Below, one piece after another: positions 23,887 to 31,640 of a DNA stretch of 33,473 nt (position 1 is its first letter; every line of letters begins with the position of its first letter). The notes below the pieces were generated by a model that worked only from the letters and a program-made list of their open reading frames with translations, was not told the DNA's origin and ran no database searches. The stretch spans positions 1-33,473 of the forward strand of contig JALOMB010000011.1 of assembly GCA_025455685.1 (NCBI GenBank). The letters are read 5' to 3'. Origin of the DNA: Chitinophagales bacterium. GTDB lineage: Bacteria > Bacteroidota > Bacteroidia > Chitinophagales > JADJOU01. The translations under genes and the position numbers were made by a program.

Positions 23887-24282
23887 TTAATCTAGACTTG
23901 TTTTTGCTTCTTGTTCTATGATTTTTGGTTTTGAAGTATTATTTTCTTTTGATTTAGGCGCGGATGTTGATTTAGAACTATTATTTGAATTTGAAATTGC
24001 TTTTTCTTTCAAATTATTTTTAGCTAATTCAAACTCCTTAGAACGATTGATAGAGTCTTTTTTCAATGAGTCCAAAAGGCTAGCCTGCGAAGACTCAAAG
24101 ACACTTTTGTAATTTTTTAAATTTTCATTTAAATGCATATTGTCAATGTCGATGATTGCTTCAGTTTTGAAATAAGGTTCGTATTCGACTTGTTTTACTA
24201 AAATTTTATTGAATAGAACATAACCAATTCCTGCAAAGAAAAGGTTAAGTACGATGAAAAGCAATACATTAAGTTTATTCAT
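23887..24282 (-). CDS. small membrane-anchored protein with Ser/Lys/Asn-rich tail, unknown
   Basis: 131 residues from the ATG at 24282; the frame continues upstream to 24369 but this would cross the predicted promoter and bury the membrane segment, so I choose the inner start. Residues 4-24 (LNVLLFIVLNLFFAGIGYVLF) form one membrane anchor. The rest (25-131) looks extracytoplasmic and polar: LKNYKSVFESSQASLLDSLKK, then a Lys/Glu-rich probable helix, then a low-complexity tail with SNSNNSSKSTSAPKSK. I recognise no family. It is the first gene of a run leading to the OmpA-like lipoprotein and menF and is divergent from kbl, so a cell-envelope role with the lipoprotein is possible but unproven. 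Confidence 0.6.
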   Translation of the reverse strand: MNKLNVLLFIVLNLFFAGIGYVLFNKILVKQVEYEPYFKTEAIIDIDNMHLNENLKNYKSVFESSQASLLDSLKKDSINRSKEFELAKNNLKEKAISNSNNSSKSTSAPKSKENNTSKPKIIEQEAKTSLD

Positions 24283-24308
24283 TAATCTAATTACAGATTT
24301 TAATCTTG

Positions 24309-24316
24309 CAAAGATA
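24309..24316 (-). promoter_or_regulatory. predicted -7 element of the membrane protein - lipoprotein - menF run
   Basis: TATCTTTG on the minus strand matches TAnnTTTG, 26 bases before the ATG at 24282. The divergent kbl promoter starts 29 bases away, so the two could interfere. Confidence 0.42.
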
Positions 24317-24345
24317 ATATATTTTTTTTTAATGTTAAATATATG

Positions 24346-24377
24346 TTGAAATTTGAAAAAAAAAATCACTATTTTTG
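24346..24377 (+). promoter_or_regulatory. predicted kbl promoter
   Basis: TTG (24346-24348), 21-base spacer, TATTTTTG (24370-24377): a good fit to the Bacteroidota TTG/TAnnTTTG promoter. The kbl ATG follows 23 bases later, with AAAGGA (24394-24399), one of the few Shine-Dalgarno-like sequences in the window, just before it. Confidence 0.55.
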
Positions 24378-24400
24378 TTTATCAAAAAAAACAAAGGAAT

Positions 24401-25588
24401 ATGTCATCCAAATTTATCACCCATCTAAAAGAAGAGCTCGAACAAATAAACGCTCAAGGATTATTTAAAAAAGAAAGATTTATAGAAAGTCATCAAGGAT
24501 CAAAAATTCAGGTACAAGGCAAAGAGGTCTTAAACTTCTGCGCCAATAATTATCTCGGGCTTTCTGCTCATCCTAGCGTGCTCGAAGCAGCTAAAAAAGG
24601 CATAGATAAACGTGGTTTTGGTATGAGTTCTGTACGATTTATTTGTGGTACGCAAGATATTCATAAGACTTTGGAACGAAAAATTTCTGATTTTTTAGAA
24701 ACTGAGGATACAATTCTCTATGCTGCTGCATTTGATGCCAATGGCGGTGTTTTTGAGCCGCTCTTCTCGGAAGAAGACGCGATAATTTCTGATGAACTCA
24801 ATCACGCTTCTATTATAGACGGCGTAAGGCTCTGCAAGGCACAGCGATATCGCTATAAAAATAATGACATGACTGATTTAGAAGAAAAACTTAAATCTGC
24901 TCAAGCTCAGAGATTTCGAATTATCGTCACAGATGGTGTCTTTAGTATGGATGGCTATATCGCTCAGCTCGATAAAATTGTTCAATTAGCTCAAAGATAC
25001 GATGCCTTAGTCATGGTCGATGACAGTCATGCTACTGGTTTTTTAGGCAAGAGAGGCAAAGGCTCTATCGAATACTGTAATGTCTTAGGTCAAATAGATA
25101 TTATTACTTCGACACTTGGCAAGGCTTTGGGAGGTGCTTCTGGGGGATTTACTAGTGGAAGAAAAGAAATTATCGAAATGCTTCGTCAGCGTTCTAGACC
25201 CTATCTCTTTTCCAATACTTTGATGCCAGCTATCGTCGAAACTTCTATCGCTGTGCTTGATCTGCTAATGAATTCTACAGAATTAAGAGATACTTTGGAA
25301 TCTAATACGAGATTTTTTAGAAGTGAGATGTCCAAACTAGGCTTCGATATCCTACCCGGCTCGCATCCGATTACGCCTGTCATGCTTTATGACGCCAAAC
25401 TAGCCCAAGAATTCTCTAGAAGAATGCTAGAAGAAGGCATCTATGTAATTGGCTTCTTCTATCCTGTCGTACCAAAAGATAAAGCTAGAATTAGAGTGCA
25501 AATTTCAGCAGCCCATAGTCGAGAAGATATTATGAAATGTGTGGCTGCTTTCGAAAAAGTAGGCAAAGAATTGCATGTAATCTCTTAA
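24401..25588 (+). CDS. kbl: glycine C-acetyltransferase (2-amino-3-ketobutyrate CoA ligase)
   Basis: 395 residues from the ATG at 24401, matching E. coli Kbl (398). A frame start at 24353 would overlap the predicted promoter and lacks the AAAGGA site seen at 24394. PLP enzyme of the alpha-oxoamine synthase family; in threonine breakdown it splits 2-amino-3-oxobutyrate with CoA into glycine and acetyl-CoA. Residues: FCANNYLGLSAHP (46-58), RGFGMSSVRFICGTQDIHK (71-89), SDELNHASIIDG (130-141), PLP-ring Asp and His in VDDSHATG (206-213) and Schiff-base Lys K241 in STLGKALGGASGG. Long identity with Kbl-specific motifs (FGMSSVRFICG, LNHASIIDGVRLCKA) argues against serine palmitoyltransferase or BioF. 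Threonine dehydrogenase (tdh) is not adjacent. Confidence 0.93.
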   Translation: MSSKFITHLKEELEQINAQGLFKKERFIESHQGSKIQVQGKEVLNFCANNYLGLSAHPSVLEAAKKGIDKRGFGMSSVRFICGTQDIHKTLERKISDFLETEDTILYAAAFDANGGVFEPLFSEEDAIISDELNHASIIDGVRLCKAQRYRYKNNDMTDLEEKLKSAQAQRFRIIVTDGVFSMDGYIAQLDKIVQLAQRYDALVMVDDSHATGFLGKRGKGSIEYCNVLGQIDIITSTLGKALGGASGGFTSGRKEIIEMLRQRSRPYLFSNTLMPAIVETSIAVLDLLMNSTELRDTLESNTRFFRSEMSKLGFDILPGSHPITPVMLYDAKLAQEFSRRMLEEGIYVIGFFYPVVPKDKARIRVQISAAHSREDIMKCVAAFEKVGKELHVIS

Positions 25589-25593
25589 TTGCT

Positions 25594-26082
25594 ATGAAAG
25601 TTTTAATTCTCTATGATGATGAAGCGATATTTGAAGATTTATCCAAGCTATGTAGTGAAGTCAGCACCTTGACTATTACGCTTCATTATGTATATAACGC
25701 AGAGATTTTTATAGAAGAATTTAACAGTCAGTTTACACGGAAATTTTTTATTGTACTGACCTGTTTTCAAGCTCATTTTATCCATAATACTTATGCTATT
25801 TGTAATGCTATCAATAATTTGAATAGGCCTGAAGAATATGCTGTGAATCGCAATACGGTTTTTTTTAATGTATTTCTAGAAATTCCTAAGATAGTCGCGC
25901 TCTCTAATCGAGATGAACTCGAAAACATATCGGAATATAAACGAGTAGATGTATATGCACCTCATAACTATGCTTTGGCAAATTTATTTAATTCTAATAA
26001 GCAACAGTATTATATCTTGCATTATGATGTATATGAGAAATTTTCTAAAATGTTTCGTGAAATACTTCAATTATTGATGTAG
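25594..26082 (+). CDS. unrecognised 163-residue protein downstream of kbl
   Basis: 163 residues from the ATG at 25594; an earlier frame start would overlap kbl. It opens KVLILYDDEAIFEDLSKL (2-19), a beta strand followed by an acidic loop and helix, then TLTITLHYVYNAE-like strand and KFFIVLTCF (about 51-59) as a second hydrophobic strand. This could be a Rossmann-like alpha/beta fold, perhaps distantly like TIR or receiver domains, but no family motif is visible and I make no functional call. It has no signal peptide or membrane segment and several Tyr, Asn and Phe. It lies 5 bases after the kbl stop and is probably on the same transcript. Confidence 0.6.
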   Translation: MKVLILYDDEAIFEDLSKLCSEVSTLTITLHYVYNAEIFIEEFNSQFTRKFFIVLTCFQAHFIHNTYAICNAINNLNRPEEYAVNRNTVFFNVFLEIPKIVALSNRDELENISEYKRVDVYAPHNYALANLFNSNKQQYYILHYDVYEKFSKMFREILQLLM

Positions 26083-26118
26083 TTTGATGTTTTATGAATA
26101 TATTAAGTTTTTTTAGAC

Positions 26119-26126
26119 TATTTTTG
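26119..26126 (+). promoter_or_regulatory. predicted -7 element of the second DUF5723 gene and smpB
   Basis: TATTTTTG matches TAnnTTTG, 20 bases before the ATG at 26147. No good -33 box is visible. Confidence 0.4.
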
Positions 26127-26146
26127 CGTTCTATTTAATTTAAGAA

Positions 26147-27610
26147 ATGAAATCTCAGGGATATTTTTTGATAGTTTTAATCTTGTTGATGCGGTTAGAA
26201 GTAAAAGCACAATCCTATAGTGGTCTTCATCAATCAAATTTTTCAGGAAGTACGGCCTTACAATTTAAGCCAGACCAATTTGTCACTAGTGGACTACCTT
26301 TTGATATTAATTTCTTTGGATTTTCTACACATTTTTATAGTGATTATGGTCATGTCAAAAACGAATCCTTACTCGGTATCGCCACAGGCGAGTACAAAAA
26401 CTTCATCGTTCATGACGATTCATCCCAACTTAGAAAATTTGAAGGTCAAAGAAATCTCTTGATTTATCCCTATAACGGAAATAATAATAGTTTACAAGGC
26501 GTTTTATTTTCTTTTGCTGCCTATACGCCAAGTATAGCTCTTAGAATTACCCCAAATCTTAGCACAGGAATTCTCACCAAAATCGAAACAGGCATTTCAA
26601 TGATCAACCTCCCAAGTTTCTTTAATTATTACAATATCAATTTTATTGAAGATTCTCTAAAGTATCGCGTCAATCCTTTTTCTATACAAAATATGGCTTG
26701 GATGAGTATTGGGGGAAATGTAGCCTATCAATTCTCATTAAACGAATCCGCTAGTTTGAGTCTTGGCACAAATCTTAAATATTATCTTGGACTTGAAGCA
26801 GGTTATATTCAAAATAATGCCACTACAAATTTTACTAAAATTGGAGATAGTGCATATTATGACCAAGTCAATCTCGAAGCAGGTTCCTCATTAGATGATT
26901 ATCAAAGGAAATATGAATTTGCACCTAAAGGCAGTGGATTTGGTATAGATATCGGTGCGACTTATATCAAATGGGACGACCAATCGGATAAACATTTTCG
27001 ATCTTACCTATATAAAATTGGTGGAGGTATCAGAAACCTAGGAACACTTAATTTTACCGAAAACTCTGGACTCCATCAATATACTGGACTAAATGATGTG
27101 ATCAATTATCGCAATATCGAACGAAATAGTCAGAATAGATTCAGAACTACGTCTAGAGAGTTCTTTGGTGATACGAGCTCGCTTAGAGCCAAAGAAATAT
27201 CCATGGGATTGCCCACGCTATTTTATTTGAGTGCAGATTATAGAGTTTTTTCAAAGGTTTATGCCAATTTATATATTCAAAGAGCCTTGCCTATTTTTCA
27301 AAATTCTGTTAGAGCTACTCATATCTACACTTTGACGCCTAGATTTGAGCAAAAATTCTTGGAAGTCGGTATGCCTATTTCTATGATTCAAGATCAAAAG
27401 CTAACCCTTGGGGCATATCTTAGATTAGCTTATTTTACCTTAGGAACAGAATCTTTGGCCGGCTTGGTGCTCCCAGATGATAAACTCAATCAATTCTCCT
27501 TCTACTTTAACTTTAGATTTTTTCCATTTTGGAGAAAAGGAGGTGATGATGCCGGAAATCGATTTGGTTCAGGCAAAGATAGAAATAATTACGGATGTTT
27601 TACCATGTGA
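26147..27610 (+). CDS. second DUF5723-type outer-membrane beta-barrel protein
   Basis: 487 residues. Signal peptide MKSQGYFLIVLILLMRLEVKA (1-21) ends in VKAQS; the mature protein begins SYSGLHQSNFSGS, close to SYQGINTSRKAG of the protein at 13275-14654. Both have LPFDINFFG/VDIHLIGI-type first strands, a GFGIDIG/GFGFDMG segment mid-protein (about residues 264-271 here), a KIGGGIRNLG/RVGVSLLDIG strand and LTPRF/VIPRF near the end, so they are paralogues. Repeated aromatic-rich beta strands suit an outer-membrane barrel; the last strand ends FYFNFRFFPFWRKG before a glycine/asparagine tail. Function is unknown. The smpB gene begins 3 bases after the stop, so it is probably read from the same promoter. 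Confidence 0.68.
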   Translation: MKSQGYFLIVLILLMRLEVKAQSYSGLHQSNFSGSTALQFKPDQFVTSGLPFDINFFGFSTHFYSDYGHVKNESLLGIATGEYKNFIVHDDSSQLRKFEGQRNLLIYPYNGNNNSLQGVLFSFAAYTPSIALRITPNLSTGILTKIETGISMINLPSFFNYYNINFIEDSLKYRVNPFSIQNMAWMSIGGNVAYQFSLNESASLSLGTNLKYYLGLEAGYIQNNATTNFTKIGDSAYYDQVNLEAGSSLDDYQRKYEFAPKGSGFGIDIGATYIKWDDQSDKHFRSYLYKIGGGIRNLGTLNFTENSGLHQYTGLNDVINYRNIERNSQNRFRTTSREFFGDTSSLRAKEISMGLPTLFYLSADYRVFSKVYANLYIQRALPIFQNSVRATHIYTLTPRFEQKFLEVGMPISMIQDQKLTLGAYLRLAYFTLGTESLAGLVLPDDKLNQFSFYFNFRFFPFWRKGGDDAGNRFGSGKDRNNYGCFTM

Positions 27611-27613
27611 CCT

Positions 27614-28093
27614 ATGACTAAGAAGATAAAACCCAAAATGCCGAATTCAGTTTCGATAGCCAATAAAAAAGCCAATTTTTTATTCGAAATTGTCAAGAAA
27701 TTCCAAGCTGGACTTATCCTAACGGGCAGTGAAGTGAAGTCGGTGAAATTCGGTAGAGCAAGCATTTCAGAGGCCTTTTGTTATTTTCGAAAAGATCAAC
27801 TCCTCGTCAAAAGCATGAATATCGCTATATACGAGCCTGCAACCTATAATAACCATGAACCCACTAGAATTAGACAGCTTTTACTCAAGAAATCTGAGAT
27901 TACCACCCTTCAGAACAAAGTCAAAGAACGAGGGCTTACGATTGTGCCACTCGTGCTCTATGTCAATGAAAGAGGCTTGGTCAAGCTCGATATAGCCCTA
28001 GCTAAAGGAAAAAAAGTATTTGATAAGCGTGAATCGATTAAAAACCGAGACCAAAAGCGCAGTCTCGATAGGGATATGAAACGAAGAACATAA
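27614..28093 (+). CDS. smpB: SsrA-binding protein SmpB
   Basis: 159 residues, normal length. SmpB binds tmRNA and helps it free stalled ribosomes. The OB-fold shows ISVAN-like SIANKKANFLFEI (13-25), LTGSEVKSVKFGRASISEAF (36-55), the conserved NN-x-E-P-R core NNHEPTRIRQLLLKK (79-93), VPLVLYVNERGLVKLDIALA (about 111-130) and GKKVFDKRESIKNRD (132-146). The C-terminal basic tail (to 159) is the part that enters the mRNA channel. The ATG at 27614 gives a basic N-terminal extension, usual for SmpB; an inner Met at residue 9 is possible. The tmRNA gene itself is not in the window. Confidence 0.96.
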   Translation: MTKKIKPKMPNSVSIANKKANFLFEIVKKFQAGLILTGSEVKSVKFGRASISEAFCYFRKDQLLVKSMNIAIYEPATYNNHEPTRIRQLLLKKSEITTLQNKVKERGLTIVPLVLYVNERGLVKLDIALAKGKKVFDKRESIKNRDQKRSLDRDMKRRT

Positions 28094-28116
28094 CTGAATC
28101 AAGAGAAATCTCCTAA

Positions 28117-28146
28117 GATTTGCCATATATTTATTAGATTTGCCAA
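28117..28146 (+). promoter_or_regulatory. predicted -7 element with a 10-bp direct repeat, before the Cys/Met metabolism enzyme
   Basis: TAGATTTG (28135-28142) matches TAnnTTTG and lies 16 bases before the ATG at 28159. The sequence AGATTTGCCA occurs twice, starting at 28117 and 28137, exactly 20 bases apart (two helical turns), overlapping the -7 element. This arrangement could be an operator or a duplicated promoter. Confidence 0.38.
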
Positions 28147-28158
28147 AACCAATTTAAT

Positions 28159-29406
28159 ATGAGTAAAGAATTTAAGCCAGAAAGTTTGATGATGACTCAT
28201 GGTTATAAACCAGAGTGGAGTGAAGGCTCTGTAAAAATGCCCATTTTTCAAACCTCAACCTTTGTTTTTTCTTCTGCCGAAGAAGGAAAAGCACTTTTCG
28301 AACTCGTAACTGGTAAAAGAACCTTAAAAGAAGGAGAGTCTGGAGGTTTGGTATATAGTAGATTTAATAATCCAAATCTTGAAATCGTAGAAAGCAGACT
28401 AACCCTCTATGAAAAAGGGGCACAAGATGCTTGTATCTTCGAATCTGGTATGGCAGCTATATCTACAGCTATGCTTGAATTTCTTAGACCTGGAGATGTA
28501 GTGCTTCATTCTAATCCGCTCTATGGAGGTACCGATAGTTTTGTGAAAAATATTTTGTCTCGATATGGTATTCAGAGCCTAGGGTTTATGCCAGAAGATA
28601 CCAAAGAAGATATAATGAATTCCATTAAATCTAGTGGCTTTGATGGAAAAATTGCCATGGTATTTGTAGAAACTCCAGCAAACCCTAATAATGTATTGAT
28701 TGATATAGAAATGTGCGTATCAATAGCCAAAGAACTCTCTACCTCAGATAAAAAAGTCATTACCATGGCTGATAATACCTATCTAGGACCCATTTGGCAA
28801 AGCCCACTTTTATTAGGCTGCGACTTAACCGTATATAGTGCTACTAAATATATCGGTGGACATAGTGACATAGTGGCTGGAGCTATCATGGGTAGCAAAG
28901 AGCTCGTAGGACGAGTGAAAAAAATGAGAAATAATCTAGGCGGCATGAGTGGACCTCATACGGCTTGGCTTATGGCCAGAAGTTTGGAGACCCTCAAAAT
29001 TAGAATGCAGCGACAAGGCGATACTGCACAAATCGTCGCTAAATTCTTAAGAAGCCACGATAAAGTTGAAAAAGTGTATTATCTCGACCAATTTGACGAT
29101 GAAAACCAAGCGAGAATATTCAAAAATCAATGTACGCATACCGGAGCCATGATTTCTTTTGATTTAAAAGGCGGCGAAAAAGAATGTTTTGTGTTTTTAA
29201 ATCATTTAAAACTTATCAAATTAGCTGTTAGTCTTGGCTCTACGGAGAGTTTGATTCAGCATCCTTATTCTATGACGCATGCTGGCGTACCAGAAGACAT
29301 CAAACAAAAAATCAATGTAACCGATAAACTTATTCGTTTTTCCGTAGGTGTAGAAGATGCTGAAGATTTAATCACAGATTTAACGCAAGCCTTGTCAAAA
29401 ATATAA
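28159..29406 (+). CDS. Cys/Met metabolism PLP enzyme (cystathionine gamma-synthase / methionine gamma-lyase family)
   Basis: 415 residues, slightly longer than the usual 385-400. PLP fold type I. Marks: an acidic/basic insertion (about 45-62), VYSRFNNP (65-72) with Tyr66 and Arg68 touching the neighbour subunit's PLP phosphate, SGMAAI (96-101), YGGTDSF (122-128) with Tyr122 stacking on PLP, ADNTY (204-208) with D205, and Schiff-base Lys K230 in YSATKYIGGHSD. SLGSTESLIQHP and GVEDAEDL close the family pattern. Sequence alone does not separate cystathionine gamma-synthase, O-acetylhomoserine sulfhydrylase and methionine gamma-lyase; the Bacteroidota group with this insert is usually called cystathionine gamma-synthase family. 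The next gene (Wzz-like) is 15 bases away, in the same direction. Confidence 0.85.
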   Translation: MSKEFKPESLMMTHGYKPEWSEGSVKMPIFQTSTFVFSSAEEGKALFELVTGKRTLKEGESGGLVYSRFNNPNLEIVESRLTLYEKGAQDACIFESGMAAISTAMLEFLRPGDVVLHSNPLYGGTDSFVKNILSRYGIQSLGFMPEDTKEDIMNSIKSSGFDGKIAMVFVETPANPNNVLIDIEMCVSIAKELSTSDKKVITMADNTYLGPIWQSPLLLGCDLTVYSATKYIGGHSDIVAGAIMGSKELVGRVKKMRNNLGGMSGPHTAWLMARSLETLKIRMQRQGDTAQIVAKFLRSHDKVEKVYYLDQFDDENQARIFKNQCTHTGAMISFDLKGGEKECFVFLNHLKLIKLAVSLGSTESLIQHPYSMTHAGVPEDIKQKINVTDKLIRFSVGVEDAEDLITDLTQALSKI

Positions 29407-29421
29407 TAAATAATTGTTTTT

Positions 29422-30246
29422 ATGGAAATGCAACCTTATCAAGATGAAATTGATTTAAAAGAACTCGGCAAAAAAGTCGTCAAAGTAACGCAAAACAATA
29501 AAAAACGTTTCACGACTTTGCTTATTATTTGTTTAGGTTTATCTGGACTCTATTTAGCCAAACAAATGATTTGGCCGAAATACAAAAGTGAGTTTGTCGT
29601 GAAGTCTTTTCATATTAGAATGGATCAAATGAAATCTGTAGAAGACTTGATTAATAATTCCATTCAAAGTGAATTGTATCAAGACAAGACACTAGAAAAA
29701 TTAATCATTCAAAATGATTTGAGAAAAATCTCTATTCAAGAGATTAAGCCCGATATTACATCCCTAGACAAAGACGATAAAACCAAATTTTATAGATTTG
29801 AGTTTCTTCATCAATCCAAACCAAAACCAACTAGTATCATCGATTTTGATTCAATTGTCAGTAAAATTAAATTAGTTTATGCCAATAATAACGATATTCT
29901 AGAAGGTAAGCAAAGAGCTTTTGAGGCGTTTACTGAAATCGATTCTTTGGTAGAAATAGCTAAACTAGCAGGGCAAGAATTTAAACAAAGAGCTAATCCA
30001 AATGGTAATATGATGGTGATGAATGATTTATATCAGTCTCTTGGTGGTTTGCTCAATCAAAAAAATGCCTTAAAAAAGGAATACATGAACTATAAAGACG
30101 AAAACTTGCTCTATATAGCCTCACCTGTCGTACAGAGCAAAAAATTGCAAAATCCTTTTATTATTCCCTTAATCGGATTAGCTATTTGGGCACTTCTGTG
30201 TGTATTGATTATAGGCTTTGAGCTAGTGTTCAAAGATATAGAGTGA
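29422..30246 (+). CDS. Wzz-like polysaccharide chain-length protein
   Basis: 274 residues. Inner-membrane protein with a short cytoplasmic N terminus (DEIDLKELGKKV, 8-19), a first membrane segment at about 31-49, a periplasmic part of about 195 residues and a second membrane segment at about 246-267. This two-helix topology is that of polysaccharide co-polymerases (Wzz), which set chain length of O-antigen or capsule. The periplasmic domain starts with WPKYKSEFVVKS (51-62), a typical Wzz-like beta strand, and continues with several helices. No kinase domain or Walker motif is present. The proline-rich segment usual before the second helix is weak (NPFIIP, 244-249). It lies 45 bases before the initiating transferase, with which it probably works. 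Confidence 0.68.
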   Translation: MEMQPYQDEIDLKELGKKVVKVTQNNKKRFTTLLIICLGLSGLYLAKQMIWPKYKSEFVVKSFHIRMDQMKSVEDLINNSIQSELYQDKTLEKLIIQNDLRKISIQEIKPDITSLDKDDKTKFYRFEFLHQSKPKPTSIIDFDSIVSKIKLVYANNNDILEGKQRAFEAFTEIDSLVEIAKLAGQEFKQRANPNGNMMVMNDLYQSLGGLLNQKNALKKEYMNYKDENLLYIASPVVQSKKLQNPFIIPLIGLAIWALLCVLIIGFELVFKDIE

Positions 30247-30291
30247 TTTTTACTGTGTTTTTCCATTTTTAGTTGATATATCTGAAATAGA

Positions 30292-31632
30292 ATGCGATAT
30301 AAGTGGTGGTTTTTTATTGGAAGTTTATTGGGTATATGTATAAGTTCAAGCTTGTCCAATTGGATATATTTTGATAGCCTTTGGGTGGATGGTTGGTCTT
30401 ATCCTTCGCTATTTCTCGTAATTCTCTCCGCTTTTATTTTTAGTTTTTGGGCTTCTGATTTTCATAAAATATCTGCGCAAATCCAGATCTATCAATCGAT
30501 ATCTAGAATATTTGATTTTTTTATTTTGTTTTCTGTCTTTGTAATTTCCTACTGGTTTTGGGTAGATTCTCCATACTATGATGGTAAACATTTGATGACC
30601 TTTTATGGATTATGGGTTTTATTTTTTTTTATTTTTGATAGAGTTTATGTACATTTACTCAGAAAATTTAATATTCATCAAAATCTAAAAACTATTGTCA
30701 TTGTAGATAGAGAAGACGATATTCACTTTTTGAAAAATTATATTGATACTAATCCTTGGTTAGGGTTTAAGGTTTTAAAAATACTGCCCGTGTTTCAAAA
30801 AGAAGATATTTTTCAATTGGCAGAGGAATTCACTATAGATAAAGTTTTATTTAATGTAGATTTGGTGAGTTTTGAGTTGGAATTCAAAGACAAACTTAGG
30901 AAATTGTCAGAAAATAAATTAGTTAAAATGTACGGTTTCAGTGAGCTATACAGTTCTAAAGTCAAACGAGGTTTATTTGAACTGATAGATAAAACGCCTA
31001 TCATTTCTCTATTTGATTATCCTTTGGATTATGCATCCAATCAATTTATCAAACGGTATTTTGACATATTTTTTGCTTTGTTTATGCTGGTTTTTTTCTT
31101 GAGTTGGTTGATGCCGATACTTTCTATACTTATTTATTTTCAGAATAGAGGCCCAATCTTTTATCGTCATGAACGAATAGGTCTAAACAATAAATCTTTT
31201 CGCTGTTGGAAACTTCGCACAATGTACCAAAGTAAAGAATCAGAGCCATTTCAGCAAACTATCAAAAATGATGCTCGTATTTTACCTGTAGGACATTTCA
31301 TCAGAAAAAACAATATAGATGAGTTGCCTCAGTTTATCAATGTATTGCTCGGTGATATGAGTGTGGTAGGGCCTAGACCTATGATGATAGGGCATATCAA
31401 AGAATATGATTTAGAAATAGCCGAAATGTATTCTCGCCATATGATTAAGCCCGGTGTAACGGGACTAGCTCAGGTTTCAGGCTATCGTGGGGAAATAGAT
31501 TCCGTTCAAAAAATGAATGGTAGAATTCGCTTGGATCGCTTTTACATCCACAATTGGACTTTTATTTTAGACTTAAAAATCATTTGGTGGACTATCCGCA
31601 ATATGATTTTTGGTGATGAGCAGGCGATTTGA
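30292..31632 (+). CDS. initiating polyprenyl-phosphate sugar-phosphate transferase (WbaP/WcaJ type)
   Basis: 446 residues. Monotopic phosphoglycosyl transferase that puts the first sugar-1-phosphate on undecaprenyl phosphate to begin exopolysaccharide or O-antigen units. The N-terminal part (about 1-125) has four membrane segments, then a Rossmann-like domain (about 130-215) with TIVIVDREDD. The catalytic domain (253-440) shows IKRYFDIFFALFML, RHERIGLNNKSFRCWKLRTM (292-311), the catalytic Asp-Glu in NNIDELPQF (D343, E344), GDMSVVGPRP (354-363), KPGVTGLAQVSGYRG (386-400) and DRFYIHNW (415-422). Sugar preference (glucose, galactose or other) is not decidable. It lies after the Wzz-like gene and converges on the WecA-ligase fusion with 8 bases between stop codons. 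Confidence 0.93.
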   Translation: MRYKWWFFIGSLLGICISSSLSNWIYFDSLWVDGWSYPSLFLVILSAFIFSFWASDFHKISAQIQIYQSISRIFDFFILFSVFVISYWFWVDSPYYDGKHLMTFYGLWVLFFFIFDRVYVHLLRKFNIHQNLKTIVIVDREDDIHFLKNYIDTNPWLGFKVLKILPVFQKEDIFQLAEEFTIDKVLFNVDLVSFELEFKDKLRKLSENKLVKMYGFSELYSSKVKRGLFELIDKTPIISLFDYPLDYASNQFIKRYFDIFFALFMLVFFLSWLMPILSILIYFQNRGPIFYRHERIGLNNKSFRCWKLRTMYQSKESEPFQQTIKNDARILPVGHFIRKNNIDELPQFINVLLGDMSVVGPRPMMIGHIKEYDLEIAEMYSRHMIKPGVTGLAQVSGYRGEIDSVQKMNGRIRLDRFYIHNWTFILDLKIIWWTIRNMIFGDEQAI

Positions 31633-31640
31633 AATAAGGT

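Noticed and set aside
24353-24400. Upstream start for kbl
   Set aside because: The ATG at 24401 has an AAAGGA site; the extension would lie over the promoter and has no family similarity.
24401-25588. Serine palmitoyltransferase (sphingolipid) identity for the kbl gene
   Set aside because: Bacteroidota do carry such enzymes, but FGMSSVRFICG and LNHASIIDGVRLCKA match glycine C-acetyltransferase.
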